Positions 14,669 to 20,061 of a DNA stretch of 20,061 nucleotides are shown here, in pieces. The notes beneath the pieces were generated by a model. It saw nothing but the letters and a program-made list of their open reading frames with translations. It had not been told where the DNA came from and did no database searches. The position numbers and the translations under genes were made by a program. Position 1 is the first letter of the stretch. Every line of letters begins with the position of its first letter. Source of the stretch: JBEKDJ01 sp050014415 (lineage in GTDB: Bacteria > Desulfobacterota > BSN033 > UBA1163); assembly GCA_050014415.1 (NCBI GenBank), contig JBEKDJ010000054.1:1-20061 (forward strand), given 5' to 3'.

Positions 14669-16140
14669 CCCGTTGGTTCCTCGACATAACGCCGGGCTGA
14701 TTGGATCAATTTCTCTGCTTTCTTGACACCGATCCCTGGAAGAGCAGATAGATTCTCGATGTTTGATTTCAAGACATCCTGAACGGTCCGAAACCCATTG
14801 GCCCCCAATATTGCAGCGGTCTTTTCCCCCACTCCGTCCATGCGATCGACCGGATGAAGTGCAGGCTCCTCGGGAGGCGGACCACCCACGCTGACCTCAG
14901 GACTCTCTTCTCTCTGAATCATCCGGAGTGCACCCTCTGCAATCTCAACAGCCTTCTCATTCTCTATCCCCAACACTCTGGCCAGCTCTTCTGGGTCCAC
15001 CTCTGCAACTTCCTTGATGGATCGGAATCCTTCGTTATAAAGGACCCGGCTGCTCACATCTCCGATATGTGGAAGCCCCTTGAACCTTTCCAAAATCTCA
15101 CTTGAGATCTTCTCCATCCGAGACTCACTCTTGATATCGATCTTCCAACCGGTCAATTTGGACGCTAATCTGACATTCTGGCCCTTTTTCCCAATGGCTA
15201 GGGAAAGCTGATCATCTGCCACAATGACCTCCATATATCGATTCTCCTCATCGATATAGACTCTGGAGATTTTTGCCGGTGCCAGGGCATTACAAACATA
15301 TTTGGCTTGATCTTGAATCCAAGGGATGATGTCAATTCTCTCGCCCCGAAGTTCTTGGACGACACTTTGGACCCTCGAACCTCTCATCCCGACACATGCC
15401 CCCACTGGGTCGACATCCCGACTCGAACTAAAGACAGAGATCTTCGCCCTCTCGCCAGGTTCACGAGCTGCGCTGATGATCTTAATCACCCCTTCAGAAA
15501 TCTCCGGCACCTCCAATTCGAACAATTTGATCAAAAAGCCAGGATGGGTTCTCGAAAGAAAAATCTGTGGTCCTTTCGAACTCTTCTGTATCTCGAGTAT
15601 GTAAGCCCGAAGTCGTTCCCCCTGTCGATAGACTTCCCCCGGAATCTGTTCCTTAGAGAAAAGAACGGCCTCTCCCCTCCCAATGTTGATGTAAACGTTC
15701 CCCTTCTCCATCCGTTGAACTGTTCCGCTCGCGAGATCTCCCTTGCGGTCTTTAAACTCATTATAGACATTCTCACGTTCGGCGTCTCGGACCTTTTGGA
15801 TAATCACCTGCTTTGCAGTTTGGGCGCCGATACGGCCGAAATCAGTATCAAGCTTAACTCCCAGGCTATCTCCAACCTGAGCCTCATTGTCCAGCTCTCT
15901 CCCTTCCTCAAGAGAGATCTCTGACGATGGATTCGTCACGTCCTCCACGACCTGCTTGAATTGAAACAACTCTACCTCACCCACCTCCTCATTATAGTGG
16001 ACTTCGATCTCCCCCTGATGCCCGTACTTCTTCCGAGAGGCGGTGAGGACTGCTTGTTCCAATGCTTCGATGATCACTTTCCGGTCGATCCCCTTATCTT
16101 TTCCTACCTGATCAATGACATAGTTGAGATTGGATGGCAT
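14665..16140 (-). CDS. nusA: Transcription termination/antitermination factor NusA
   Basis: RNA-polymerase-associated factor that promotes pausing, hairpin-dependent termination and rRNA antitermination. Residues 1-130 form the polymerase-binding N-domain. The S1 domain covers about 134-198 (SGTVQRMEKGNVYINIGRGE). KH1 contains GACVGMRGSRV (247-257) and KH2 contains IGKKGQNVRLA (316-326). Two helix-hairpin-helix-like C-terminal repeats follow (about 350-410 and 430-491; the second has MDGVGEKTAAILGANGF and LPGIGVKKAEKL). At 491 residues it is close to the proteobacterial length. GGGGAGAG lies shortly before the ATG. It lies 22 bases after rimP. Because NusA acts on terminator hairpins, the terminator in the rimP leader could provide feedback. 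Confidence 0.97.
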   Translation of the reverse strand: MPSNLNYVIDQVGKDKGIDRKVIIEALEQAVLTASRKKYGHQGEIEVHYNEEVGEVELFQFKQVVEDVTNPSSEISLEEGRELDNEAQVGDSLGVKLDTDFGRIGAQTAKQVIIQKVRDAERENVYNEFKDRKGDLASGTVQRMEKGNVYINIGRGEAVLFSKEQIPGEVYRQGERLRAYILEIQKSSKGPQIFLSRTHPGFLIKLFELEVPEISEGVIKIISAAREPGERAKISVFSSSRDVDPVGACVGMRGSRVQSVVQELRGERIDIIPWIQDQAKYVCNALAPAKISRVYIDEENRYMEVIVADDQLSLAIGKKGQNVRLASKLTGWKIDIKSESRMEKISSEILERFKGLPHIGDVSSRVLYNEGFRSIKEVAEVDPEELARVLGIENEKAVEIAEGALRMIQREESPEVSVGGPPPEEPALHPVDRMDGVGEKTAAILGANGFRTVQDVLKSNIENLSALPGIGVKKAEKLIQSARRYVEEPTG

Positions 16141-16162
16141 AATCGATCTCTCCCCACCTATT

Positions 16163-16621
16163 TTAGAATTCTATTTCCAAATTGGCCTTTGCCACGTTGG
16201 ACAGAGGAATCTGAAAGACCCCTCCGTCCGTTTCTATTTCAATTCGGTTCTCAGAGATCTTCAAGAGCTTCCCCATAAATTGCCTTCGGTTCTCGATAGG
16301 ATTGAGGGTCTTGACCTTGATGAGCCGGTTGCAGTATCTCAGGAAGTCCTTCTCATCCTTCAGGGAGCGGGTGAGGCCTGGAGACGACACCTCCAATGTG
16401 TAAGGAGAGGGTATAAAATCCTCCACGTCCAGACTCCTTTCGACTTCCCGGCTGGCGCGCGTGCAGTCGTCAAGAGTAACCCCACCCTCCTTGTCAAGGT
16501 AAAGGCGAAGGACCCATCCCCTTGCCTCTCTTCGGTACTGTATCTCCACCAATTCCATCCCTTCGCTGGAAAGAATAGGATTGGCAACGGTACGTACGCG
16601 ATCTATGATTTCCTTTGACAT
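16163..16621 (-). CDS. rimP: Ribosome maturation factor RimP
   Basis: RimP is needed for 30S maturation and binds S12. The 152 residues show the two-domain layout. The first has ILSSEGMELVEIQYRREARG (17-36) and LRLYLDKEGGVTLDDCTRAS (38-57), then the highly conserved YTLEVSSPGLTRSL. The C-terminal SH3-like part has GKLLKISENRIEIE. GGAG lies five bases before the ATG. It is the first gene of the long operon, 22 bases before nusA, the usual partner. Its leader starts just after an intrinsic terminator (see that entry). Confidence 0.95.
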   Translation of the reverse strand: MSKEIIDRVRTVANPILSSEGMELVEIQYRREARGWVLRLYLDKEGGVTLDDCTRASREVERSLDVEDFIPSPYTLEVSSPGLTRSLKDEKDFLRYCNRLIKVKTLNPIENRRQFMGKLLKISENRIEIETDGGVFQIPLSNVAKANLEIEF

Positions 16622-16652
16622 CTTGACTCCAGCCTTCGATGATCGGCGTTCT

Positions 16653-16683
16653 AAAAAAAAAGCGGGCGAAACAGCCCGCTTTT
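16653..16683 (-). terminator. Intrinsic terminator in the rimP leader (possible attenuator)
   Basis: Stem AAAAGCGGGC/GCCCGCTTTT (16658-16667 with 16674-16683) with the loop GAAACA, followed on the minus strand by nine T. It ends 31 bases before the rimP ATG. Reading from the HIT gene it would end that transcript, but the promoter at 16708-16736 also feeds into it, so it lies inside the rimP operon leader. With A-runs on both sides it could work in either direction. Confidence 0.88.
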
Positions 16684-16707
16684 CCAGCAGACTAACAATG
16701 GTACTAT

Positions 16708-16736
16708 TTTATACCATAATTCATTTCACAATGCAA
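16708..16736 (-). promoter_or_regulatory. Sigma70-type promoter for the rimP-nusA-infB operon
   Basis: Minus-strand TTGCAT (16731-16736), a 17-base spacer and TATAAA (16708-16713), with a TG two bases upstream giving an extended -10. The predicted start site is near 16701, leaving a leader of about 80 bases to the rimP ATG. The terminator above lies fully in this leader. The match is strong; activity is inferred. Confidence 0.75.
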
Positions 16737-16804
16737 GCGATTTTTTTGTGGGGAATTTCTTCGGAGGGTAACGCAGTCCTTGTTCTGTCTCATCTTCCAC
16801 CGCT

Positions 16805-17326
16805 TCACTTCTGCCGTCCTTCTCTCTGACCTCTCCTTCTCTGGAAAACGTCCATAAAGGCAGCGTGGAGTTTCTCATAGGTCTTCTCGAGATATTCCGG
16901 GATGATTTTTGTCTCACCCAATACAGGCATAAAGTTGGTATCTCCGATCCATCGTGGGACGATGTGGAAGTGAATGTGGTCATCGACTCCGGCTCCCCCC
17001 ACCTTCCCAATGTTCGTTCCAATATTGAATCCATCCGGACGGAGCATTGCTTTCAATATCCGGACTGAGGTCCTCAATAGAAAAAAAAGATCTCGAAGCT
17101 CCTTGTCATCCAGTTGCTCCAAGTCCGGACAATGGCATTTCGGCACGACCATCACATGGCCATTGTTATAGGGAAATTTATTCATCATCACAAACGTATG
17201 TTTGCCCTGATAAAGGATCAAATTCGCCTGATCTCTTTTCTCCGAAAGTTTGTTACAGAAGATGCAGCCCTTCTGCTTCTTTTCTAAAATATAGTCTATT
17301 CTCCATGGAGCCCAAAGAAATCTCAT
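16805..17326 (-). CDS. HIT family nucleotide hydrolase/phosphorylase with CxxC
   Basis: Histidine-triad proteins hydrolyse or transfer nucleotides (for example Ap4A, AMP-NH2). From the ATG at 17326 (MRFLWAPWRIDYI) the protein has 173 residues, which is the start seen in this bacterial subgroup. A putative zinc pair is Cys21 and Cys24 in GCIFC; FPYNNGHVMVVPKCHC (51-66) is the substrate strand. The triad HIHFHIVPRW has His117, His119 and His121. An earlier in-frame TTG at 17344 adds only six residues and has no better ribosome site. The physiological substrate cannot be told from sequence. A terminator lies about 120 bases downstream. The gap to the HNH gene upstream holds a word repeat and an 8-bp inverted repeat. 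Confidence 0.92.
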   Translation of the reverse strand: MRFLWAPWRIDYILEKKQKGCIFCNKLSEKRDQANLILYQGKHTFVMMNKFPYNNGHVMVVPKCHCPDLEQLDDKELRDLFFLLRTSVRILKAMLRPDGFNIGTNIGKVGGAGVDDHIHFHIVPRWIGDTNFMPVLGETKIIPEYLEKTYEKLHAAFMDVFQRRRGQREGRQK

Positions 17327-17359
17327 AGGGACACAAAACTTCAAGAACTCTAAACAGAA

Positions 17360-17405
17360 TCACCAAAATCCAAATGCCAAATGAAGCTCAAATGACTGAA
17401 TGCCA
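17360..17405. repeat. Word repeat CAAATGCCAAATG between HIT and HNH genes
   Basis: Degenerate tandem copies of CAAATG/CCAAATG/CAAATGAC fill the stretch. It is a third word family distinct from AATCTGC and CTTGAATCC. No ORF or terminator is seen. Confidence 0.45.
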
Positions 17406-17452
17406 GAGCGCCTTCTTCTTCGAAAAGAAAAATGTTACCGTTTAGCGCTCTG
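17404..17452. repeat. Inverted repeat CAGAGCGC...GCGCTCTG upstream of the HIT gene
   Basis: A perfect 8-bp inverted repeat (17404-17411 with 17445-17452) bounds 33 bases that themselves contain a weaker TTCTT/AAGAA pair. It lies between the HNH stop and the HIT start. The lack of a T-run on either side argues against an intrinsic terminator; it may be a regulator site or a leader hairpin. Confidence 0.4.
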
Positions 17453-17482
17453 AAAAACTGATCTTCTAGGACACCGGAAAAT

Positions 17483-18010
17483 TCATGAACTCATTTCCAC
17501 ATTAAGGTAGAGATAATCCTTCCATGGATCAGGGGGTTCCTCGATCCCTAGGCTCAACGTCAGCAAGGGGATCCAAATCGGGGCTTTCGGTCTCCGAATC
17601 AAAGACATCCCCGCTTCTTCGGGTGTTCTTCCCCCCTTCTTGAGATTGCAAGCCATGCAGCAGGTGACGACATTGGTCCATTCAGTCTGTCCACCCTTTG
17701 AGCGTGGAATCACATGGTCGTATGTCAGTTCTTTGTACTCGAAACTGGTCCCACAATACTGGCACTTCCCCTTGTCACGGACATACAGGTTTTGCCGGGA
17801 AAACTTGACGATGGGAGTCTTCCTTCTGATAAATCGGTTCAGCCGAATCACGGCTGGGAGTCGCAAGGCGAAACTGACTCCTCGAATAACACGTTCGTAC
17901 TCTTCGACCACTTCGACCTTCTCGAGCATGACCATGATGATTGCTTTCTTCCAGGTCACAACCTTCAACGGCTCAAAAGTAGAATTGAGAAGTAAAGTCC
18001 ACTCCATCAT
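17483..18010 (-). CDS. HNH endonuclease family protein with two CxxC pairs
   Basis: A small HNH protein of a widespread family whose members are annotated as HNH endonucleases but have little characterised biology. From the ATG at 18010 there are 175 residues: MMEWTLLLNSTFEPLKVVTW opens an N-terminal domain; the HNH core has Cys83/Cys86 (KCQYC), Asp98-His99 (YDHVIPRSKGG), Asn113 and Cys118/Cys121 (CCMACN). Translation could be extended to an ATG at 18100, but a near-perfect promoter (18047-18075) lies inside that extension, so the start is at 18010 or 18007. It has no RuvC part and is not an IscB remnant. It is a single-gene transcription unit upstream of the HIT gene. Confidence 0.85.
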   Translation of the reverse strand: MMEWTLLLNSTFEPLKVVTWKKAIIMVMLEKVEVVEEYERVIRGVSFALRLPAVIRLNRFIRRKTPIVKFSRQNLYVRDKGKCQYCGTSFEYKELTYDHVIPRSKGGQTEWTNVVTCCMACNLKKGGRTPEEAGMSLIRRPKAPIWIPLLTLSLGIEEPPDPWKDYLYLNVEMSS

Positions 18011-18046
18011 CAGCCAAAATAGAAATTTCTCTTTGAATTTTGAGGA

Positions 18047-18075
18047 TATATAGCGATTTTTTAACAAATTGTCAA
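18047..18075 (-). promoter_or_regulatory. Near-consensus promoter of the HNH gene
   Basis: Minus-strand TTGACA (18070-18075), a 17-base spacer and TATATA (18047-18052). The start site would be near 18040, about 30 bases before the HNH ATG. It lies in an AT-rich stretch and decides between alternative starts. Confidence 0.75.
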
Positions 18076-18100
18076 GTCCTTTTTGAGCATTTGTGACCAT

Positions 18101-18632
18101 TTTTCGGAGTTGCTCATCCTCTGTTTTTCTTTTTCTCGACGCCTTTGGTTTGAATGAATGCTCTTTGTCTGGCCGCCCGCCCTCCTAGGCTTGATCGGTC
18201 TAGCGTCTTGGGTGAGTGAACAACCGGTCCCACACTCCACGAAATCATGCTGCAGCATGGTAGCCAACAGGCCTAACCCTTATAAGGCCTCCCGATGTCA
18301 ATAGGGAAAAGAAATCCAAGACGAAAAAGTAAGTAATTTTCGTTCTAAGAGAAAAAGAGACTTTGGCCTGTTGGCAGCCGTTCCACCTTGGTTTCTGTGC
18401 GGGTGCAAGAACCGGATAACCCCTGAAGCCCCTCCGAACGGTTCGGCCAAGTCGGCTTCTTCCTCGATCCCCGGCAAACCTTAAAACTGTGAGTTGGAGA
18501 TTATTTTTGGAGGGTTTTCTGTGTTTGGCAAGAAAATTGCATATCCATATTCAATGGTTATTTCCTTACTGGCAGGTACGAGGGCCCGATTAAGTGGAGA
18601 AAACAAACGATACTGCCCAGTTTCCATTTAGG
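18101..18632. other. Structured region without a confident gene, between HNH and the exported protein
   Basis: About 530 bases without a convincing gene. Visible structure, left to right: the perfect 14-bp palindrome CATGCTGCAGCATG (18246-18259); an 11-bp inverted repeat GCCAACAGGCC/GGCCTGTTGGC (18263-18273 with 18365-18375); inside it ACGAAAA/TTTTCGT (18321-18327 with 18337-18343); then a nested hairpin with outer GAAGCC/GGCTTC and inner CCGAA/TTCGG (18425-18459). The AGGCC of the left arm can also pair with a nearer AGGCCT (near 18285), so two folds compete. An untranslated regulatory RNA or operator region is possible. A minus-strand 68-codon ORF from a TTG at 18267 and a plus-strand ORF from 18158, stopped by TAG at 18302, lack ribosome sites and are not called. 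Confidence 0.5.
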
Positions 18633-18687
18633 TTGACAACCCATCTGGTTTTTGATAGATCTCAATCAGAATAAACTAACAAGGAGG
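18633..18687 (+). promoter_or_regulatory. Promoter and ribosome site of the exported small protein
   Basis: TTGACA (18633-18638), a 17-base spacer and a poor -10, TAGATC (18656-18661). The ribosome site AAGGAGG (18681-18687) lies eight bases before the ATG and is the best in the window. Start site near 18668. Confidence 0.5.
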
Positions 18688-18695
18688 AATTTGTT

Positions 18696-19028
18696 ATGAA
18701 AGGATTAAGAAAAGGTTTACTGCTGCTTTTGGCCGTTTCGATGATCATTGGAAGTCTTTTTTCTGGAGCGTGGGCCTTGGACGAAAAGGCTAAGGATAAC
18801 CCTGTCACAGCCGAATGGAACATCCTAGATACACTATTTGCTAGACCCCTTGGAATCGCGGCTGGAATCATTGGGACAGGGATTTTTGTCGCCGCGCTGC
18901 CTTTTACCCTTCCCACAGGAAGTGTGAATAACGCAGCTCAGATGCTCATTGTTGAACCGTTCAAGTTTTCATTTACGCGGAAATTCAATGATGAAAATCA
19001 AACTGTGCACCCAGATGTTGCAGAATAG
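18696..19028 (+). CDS. Small exported protein with one hydrophobic segment, function unknown
   Basis: The only plus-strand gene: 110 residues. Residues 1-27 form a signal peptide (basic MKGLRKG, hydrophobic LLLLLAVSMIIGSLFSGAWA, likely cut after Ala27), then a hydrophilic LDEKAKDNPVTAEWN, then RPLGIAAGIIGTGIFVAALPF (49-70 region) as a membrane-type segment, followed by TLPTGSVNNAAQMLIVEPFKFSFTRKF (described in part). I recall similar small deltaproteobacterial proteins with an RPLG...LPF...PTGS...A...V.PF.F.F.R pattern, so it is probably a family of conserved unknowns, but no role is established. It is probably located in the envelope. Strong ribosome site, own promoter, and opposite strand to its neighbours: it is its own transcription unit. 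Confidence 0.85.
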   Translation: MKGLRKGLLLLLAVSMIIGSLFSGAWALDEKAKDNPVTAEWNILDTLFARPLGIAAGIIGTGIFVAALPFTLPTGSVNNAAQMLIVEPFKFSFTRKFNDENQTVHPDVAE

Positions 19029-19212
19029 GGAAAGGGTGGGCTTGGCCAACTCTGGATTTGAAACTTGCGTTTTGGGAAATCCTGTTTAATCCTGCTGGGG
19101 GGGACTGGATATTCGGCTTGGGTTTCGCGGTGGACCTTTTCAGTTGCCAGACGTAGCGGGGGTTAGGCTAAAGGTTCTCGTCTATTCATCCATGTCTTCT
19201 CGAACCCACGTC

Positions 19213-19401
19213 TCACCAGATTTCACTCTCCTTGCGCTCACCCTTCAATTTTCGATGGCAAAAAGGGCAGGGCTTTCCTTCCTGAACGAGGACCTCTTTC
19301 ATCATCTCGATCAATTCACCGTCCTCTAAGATCTGTTTGACTATGTGAGGGTGAGGTCTCCGATCATATTTGCGGTAAGGAAAGCTACTCTTCCCGCTCA
19401 T
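19213..19401 (-). CDS. Small 62-residue protein with CPFC motif
   Basis: The product starts MSGKSSFPYRKYDRRPHPHI, has a helix-like middle (VKQILEDGELIEMMKEVLVQ) and a single CPFC in EGKPCPFCHRKLKGE near the end. I do not recognise a named family; one CxxC with nearby His may bind zinc if the protein dimerises. It is short, but expression signals are strong: AAGGAG seven bases before the ATG at 19401 (a GTG one codon earlier is possible) and a near-consensus promoter just upstream. It ends 184 bases from the convergent exported-protein gene. Confidence 0.7.
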   Translation of the reverse strand: MSGKSSFPYRKYDRRPHPHIVKQILEDGELIEMMKEVLVQEGKPCPFCHRKLKGERKESEIW

Positions 19402-19422
19402 CACTCTACTCCTTCGGCATCC

Positions 19423-19451
19423 ATTATAAAGCTTCTCGCCTCATTTGACAA
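19423..19451 (-). promoter_or_regulatory. Near-consensus promoter of the CPFC protein
   Basis: Minus-strand TTGTCA (19446-19451), a 17-base spacer and a perfect TATAAT (19423-19428). The predicted start is near 19416, a leader of only about 15 bases carrying the ribosome site. It supports the small gene as real and as a unit separate from PilZ. Confidence 0.8.
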
Positions 19452-19497
19452 GAGAGGGAAGCCATTCTCAATTAGGGGACAGGCGGTGTGAGGAGGG

Positions 19498-19881
19498 CTA
19501 CTGCGAAAGACCCACCAAAAATTGTTTTAGCCTGTCCAGTTCCTCTGCGGCGATATCCACAAACCTCACTCCGTATCGATAATCTCCCCCGTCCCTCCCC
19601 AAATGAATGTCCCTCCAAACCACCTCCGTCAGCATCTCAATACTATTCAATTTGGAACCATTCGCGAAAAAGAGTTTCAACTGCAGATGTTGACCAACCT
19701 CCATCTTCTCCGGAAGGTAAACCAACAACCCACCTCCGCTGGCGTTGATCACTCGTCCAGAATGACTGATGGTCGAGCTGGCTTGATAGTATTCTATCGG
19801 CAAATCTACTGTAAACCTGGGATAGCCTCTCCGTTCGAAATTGACGATCCCCACCCGAGGCTTTGTTCCCTTTTCTTCCAT
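19498..19881 (-). CDS. PilZ domain protein (putative c-di-GMP receptor)
   Basis: A single-domain PilZ protein of 127 residues, a cytoplasmic c-di-GMP effector type that relays the second messenger to motility, adhesion or transcription partners. The binding motifs are both present: RxxxR as Arg18-Arg22 in ERRGYPRFTVDLPIEY, and (D/N)xSxxG as Asn46-Ala-Ser48-Gly-Gly-Gly51 in VINASGGGLLVYLP. The remaining beta strands (VGQHLQLKLFF, YRYGVRFVDI) and the C-terminal helix (AEELDRLKQFLVGL) fit the fold. No partner domain. GAGGTGG lies about 8 bases before the ATG and directly touches the 3' end of the structured RNA upstream. Confidence 0.9.
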   Translation of the reverse strand: MEEKGTKPRVGIVNFERRGYPRFTVDLPIEYYQASSTISHSGRVINASGGGLLVYLPEKMEVGQHLQLKLFFANGSKLNSIEMLTEVVWRDIHLGRDGGDYRYGVRFVDIAAEELDRLKQFLVGLSQ

Positions 19882-19890
19882 TTCAATCCA

Positions 19891-20061
19891 CCTCTATGTT
19901 GACGTTTAGTGGAGACCCGTGGGTAAGGTCCCGTCTTCGGCGGGCTTCCTGATCAACGTCCGTGCTCACGCCCTAAGGCGTTCAAACACGCAAGCGTGAG
20001 GACCGCCATCCCGCCCAAAGCCGGTCCTGCATACCAGAGTGCGTTACGGCACGCAGGCGTG
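19891..20061 (-). ncRNA. HEARO / IscB-type omegaRNA without iscB, 5' end beyond the window
   Basis: On the minus strand this stretch folds into a dense set of perfect stems: TGCGT/ACGCA (20040-20044 with 20051-20055), AGGACCG/CGGTCCT (19999-20005 with 20022-20028), CTCACGC/GCGTGAG (19965-19971 with 19994-20000), CCCG/CGGG (19930-19933 with 19941-19944), GACC/GGTC (19914-19917 with 19927-19930) and a long-range GACGTT/AACGTC (19901-19906 with 19955-19960) that closes the 3' half. Motifs I recall from HEARO RNAs, the guide RNAs of IscB, are visible: GTGAGCACGG, GTTGATCAGGAAGCC, ACCTTACCCACGGGT and a terminal AACGTCAACA. In IscB loci the 3' end lies just before iscB; here the PilZ gene follows and no IscB-like ORF is in the window. 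Any guide would be 5' of this, beyond 20061. Identification is from memory and structure. Confidence 0.7.

Noticed and set aside
17483..18010. HNH protein as the nuclease partner (IscB remnant) of the omegaRNA
   Set aside because: The protein matches a complete stand-alone HNH family, has no RuvC or bridge-helix parts, has its own promoter and lies about 1.9 kb away with other genes between.
18061..18267. 68-codon minus-strand ORF upstream of HNH
   Set aside because: It begins with TTG without a ribosome site, contains the HNH promoter, and its start lies on the palindrome and inverted repeat.
18478..18493. CCTTAAAACTG resembling part of E. coli 6S RNA
   Set aside because: Only about a dozen bases agree and the surrounding sequence does not give the long bulged 6S hairpin.
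1..20061. CRISPR array, prophage or defence island
   Set aside because: No regularly spaced direct repeats, no cas, integrase of phage type, or toxin-antitoxin pairs; the tyrosine recombinase is a housekeeping XerD.

Overview
The window looks like a chromosomal segment of a Gram-negative, deltaproteobacterial-type organism (Desulfobacterota, perhaps Syntrophobacterales-like). I infer this from the gene order rimP-nusA-ylxR-infB-ylxP-rbfA-truB-rpsO-pnp-M16 protease-dut, from a DHH-CBS-nucleotidyltransferase fusion typed as an A-adding/CCA enzyme, and from gaps filled with short degenerate word repeats. Taxonomy is inference; no rRNA is present. Nearly all genes are on the minus strand. I see no insertion-sequence ORF, CRISPR array, rRNA or tRNA.

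Right to left (direction of transcription): positions 19891-20061 hold a strongly structured RNA that I recognise as a HEARO/IscB-type omegaRNA, cut by the window edge. It is followed not by iscB but by a small PilZ-domain gene (19498-19881). Next comes a 62-codon CxxC protein with its own near-consensus promoter, then the only plus-strand gene, a 110-residue exported small protein with its own promoter and strong RBS. A 690-base stretch without a confident gene (18011-18695) holds the promoter of an HNH nuclease gene, a 14-bp perfect palindrome, an 11-bp inverted repeat and a nested hairpin. Then come the HNH protein and a HIT hydrolase.

The core is an approximately 11 kb translation/RNA operon. 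A good sigma70 promoter (16708-16736) is followed within about 20 bases by an intrinsic terminator (16653-16683) lying in the leader of rimP, so it may be an attenuator. Then rimP, nusA, ylxR, a tiny coupled ORF, infB, ylxP, rbfA, truB, rpsO, pnp, an M16 peptidase and dut run with short gaps or overlaps, ending in a strong terminator (5343-5374). These genes serve ribosome assembly (RimP, RbfA, TruB, S15), transcription elongation and termination (NusA), translation initiation (IF2) and RNA decay (PNPase).

The left part holds xerD (chromosome dimer resolution), the DHH-CBS-tRNA nucleotidyltransferase, scpA (condensin kleisin) and a truncated sppA protease, separated by gaps rich in word repeats.

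Most novel: the orphan omegaRNA next to a PilZ gene; the promoter-terminator arrangement before rimP-nusA; the coupled small ORF and competing hairpins before infB; the structured 18.2-18.5 kb region; and the intergenic word repeats.
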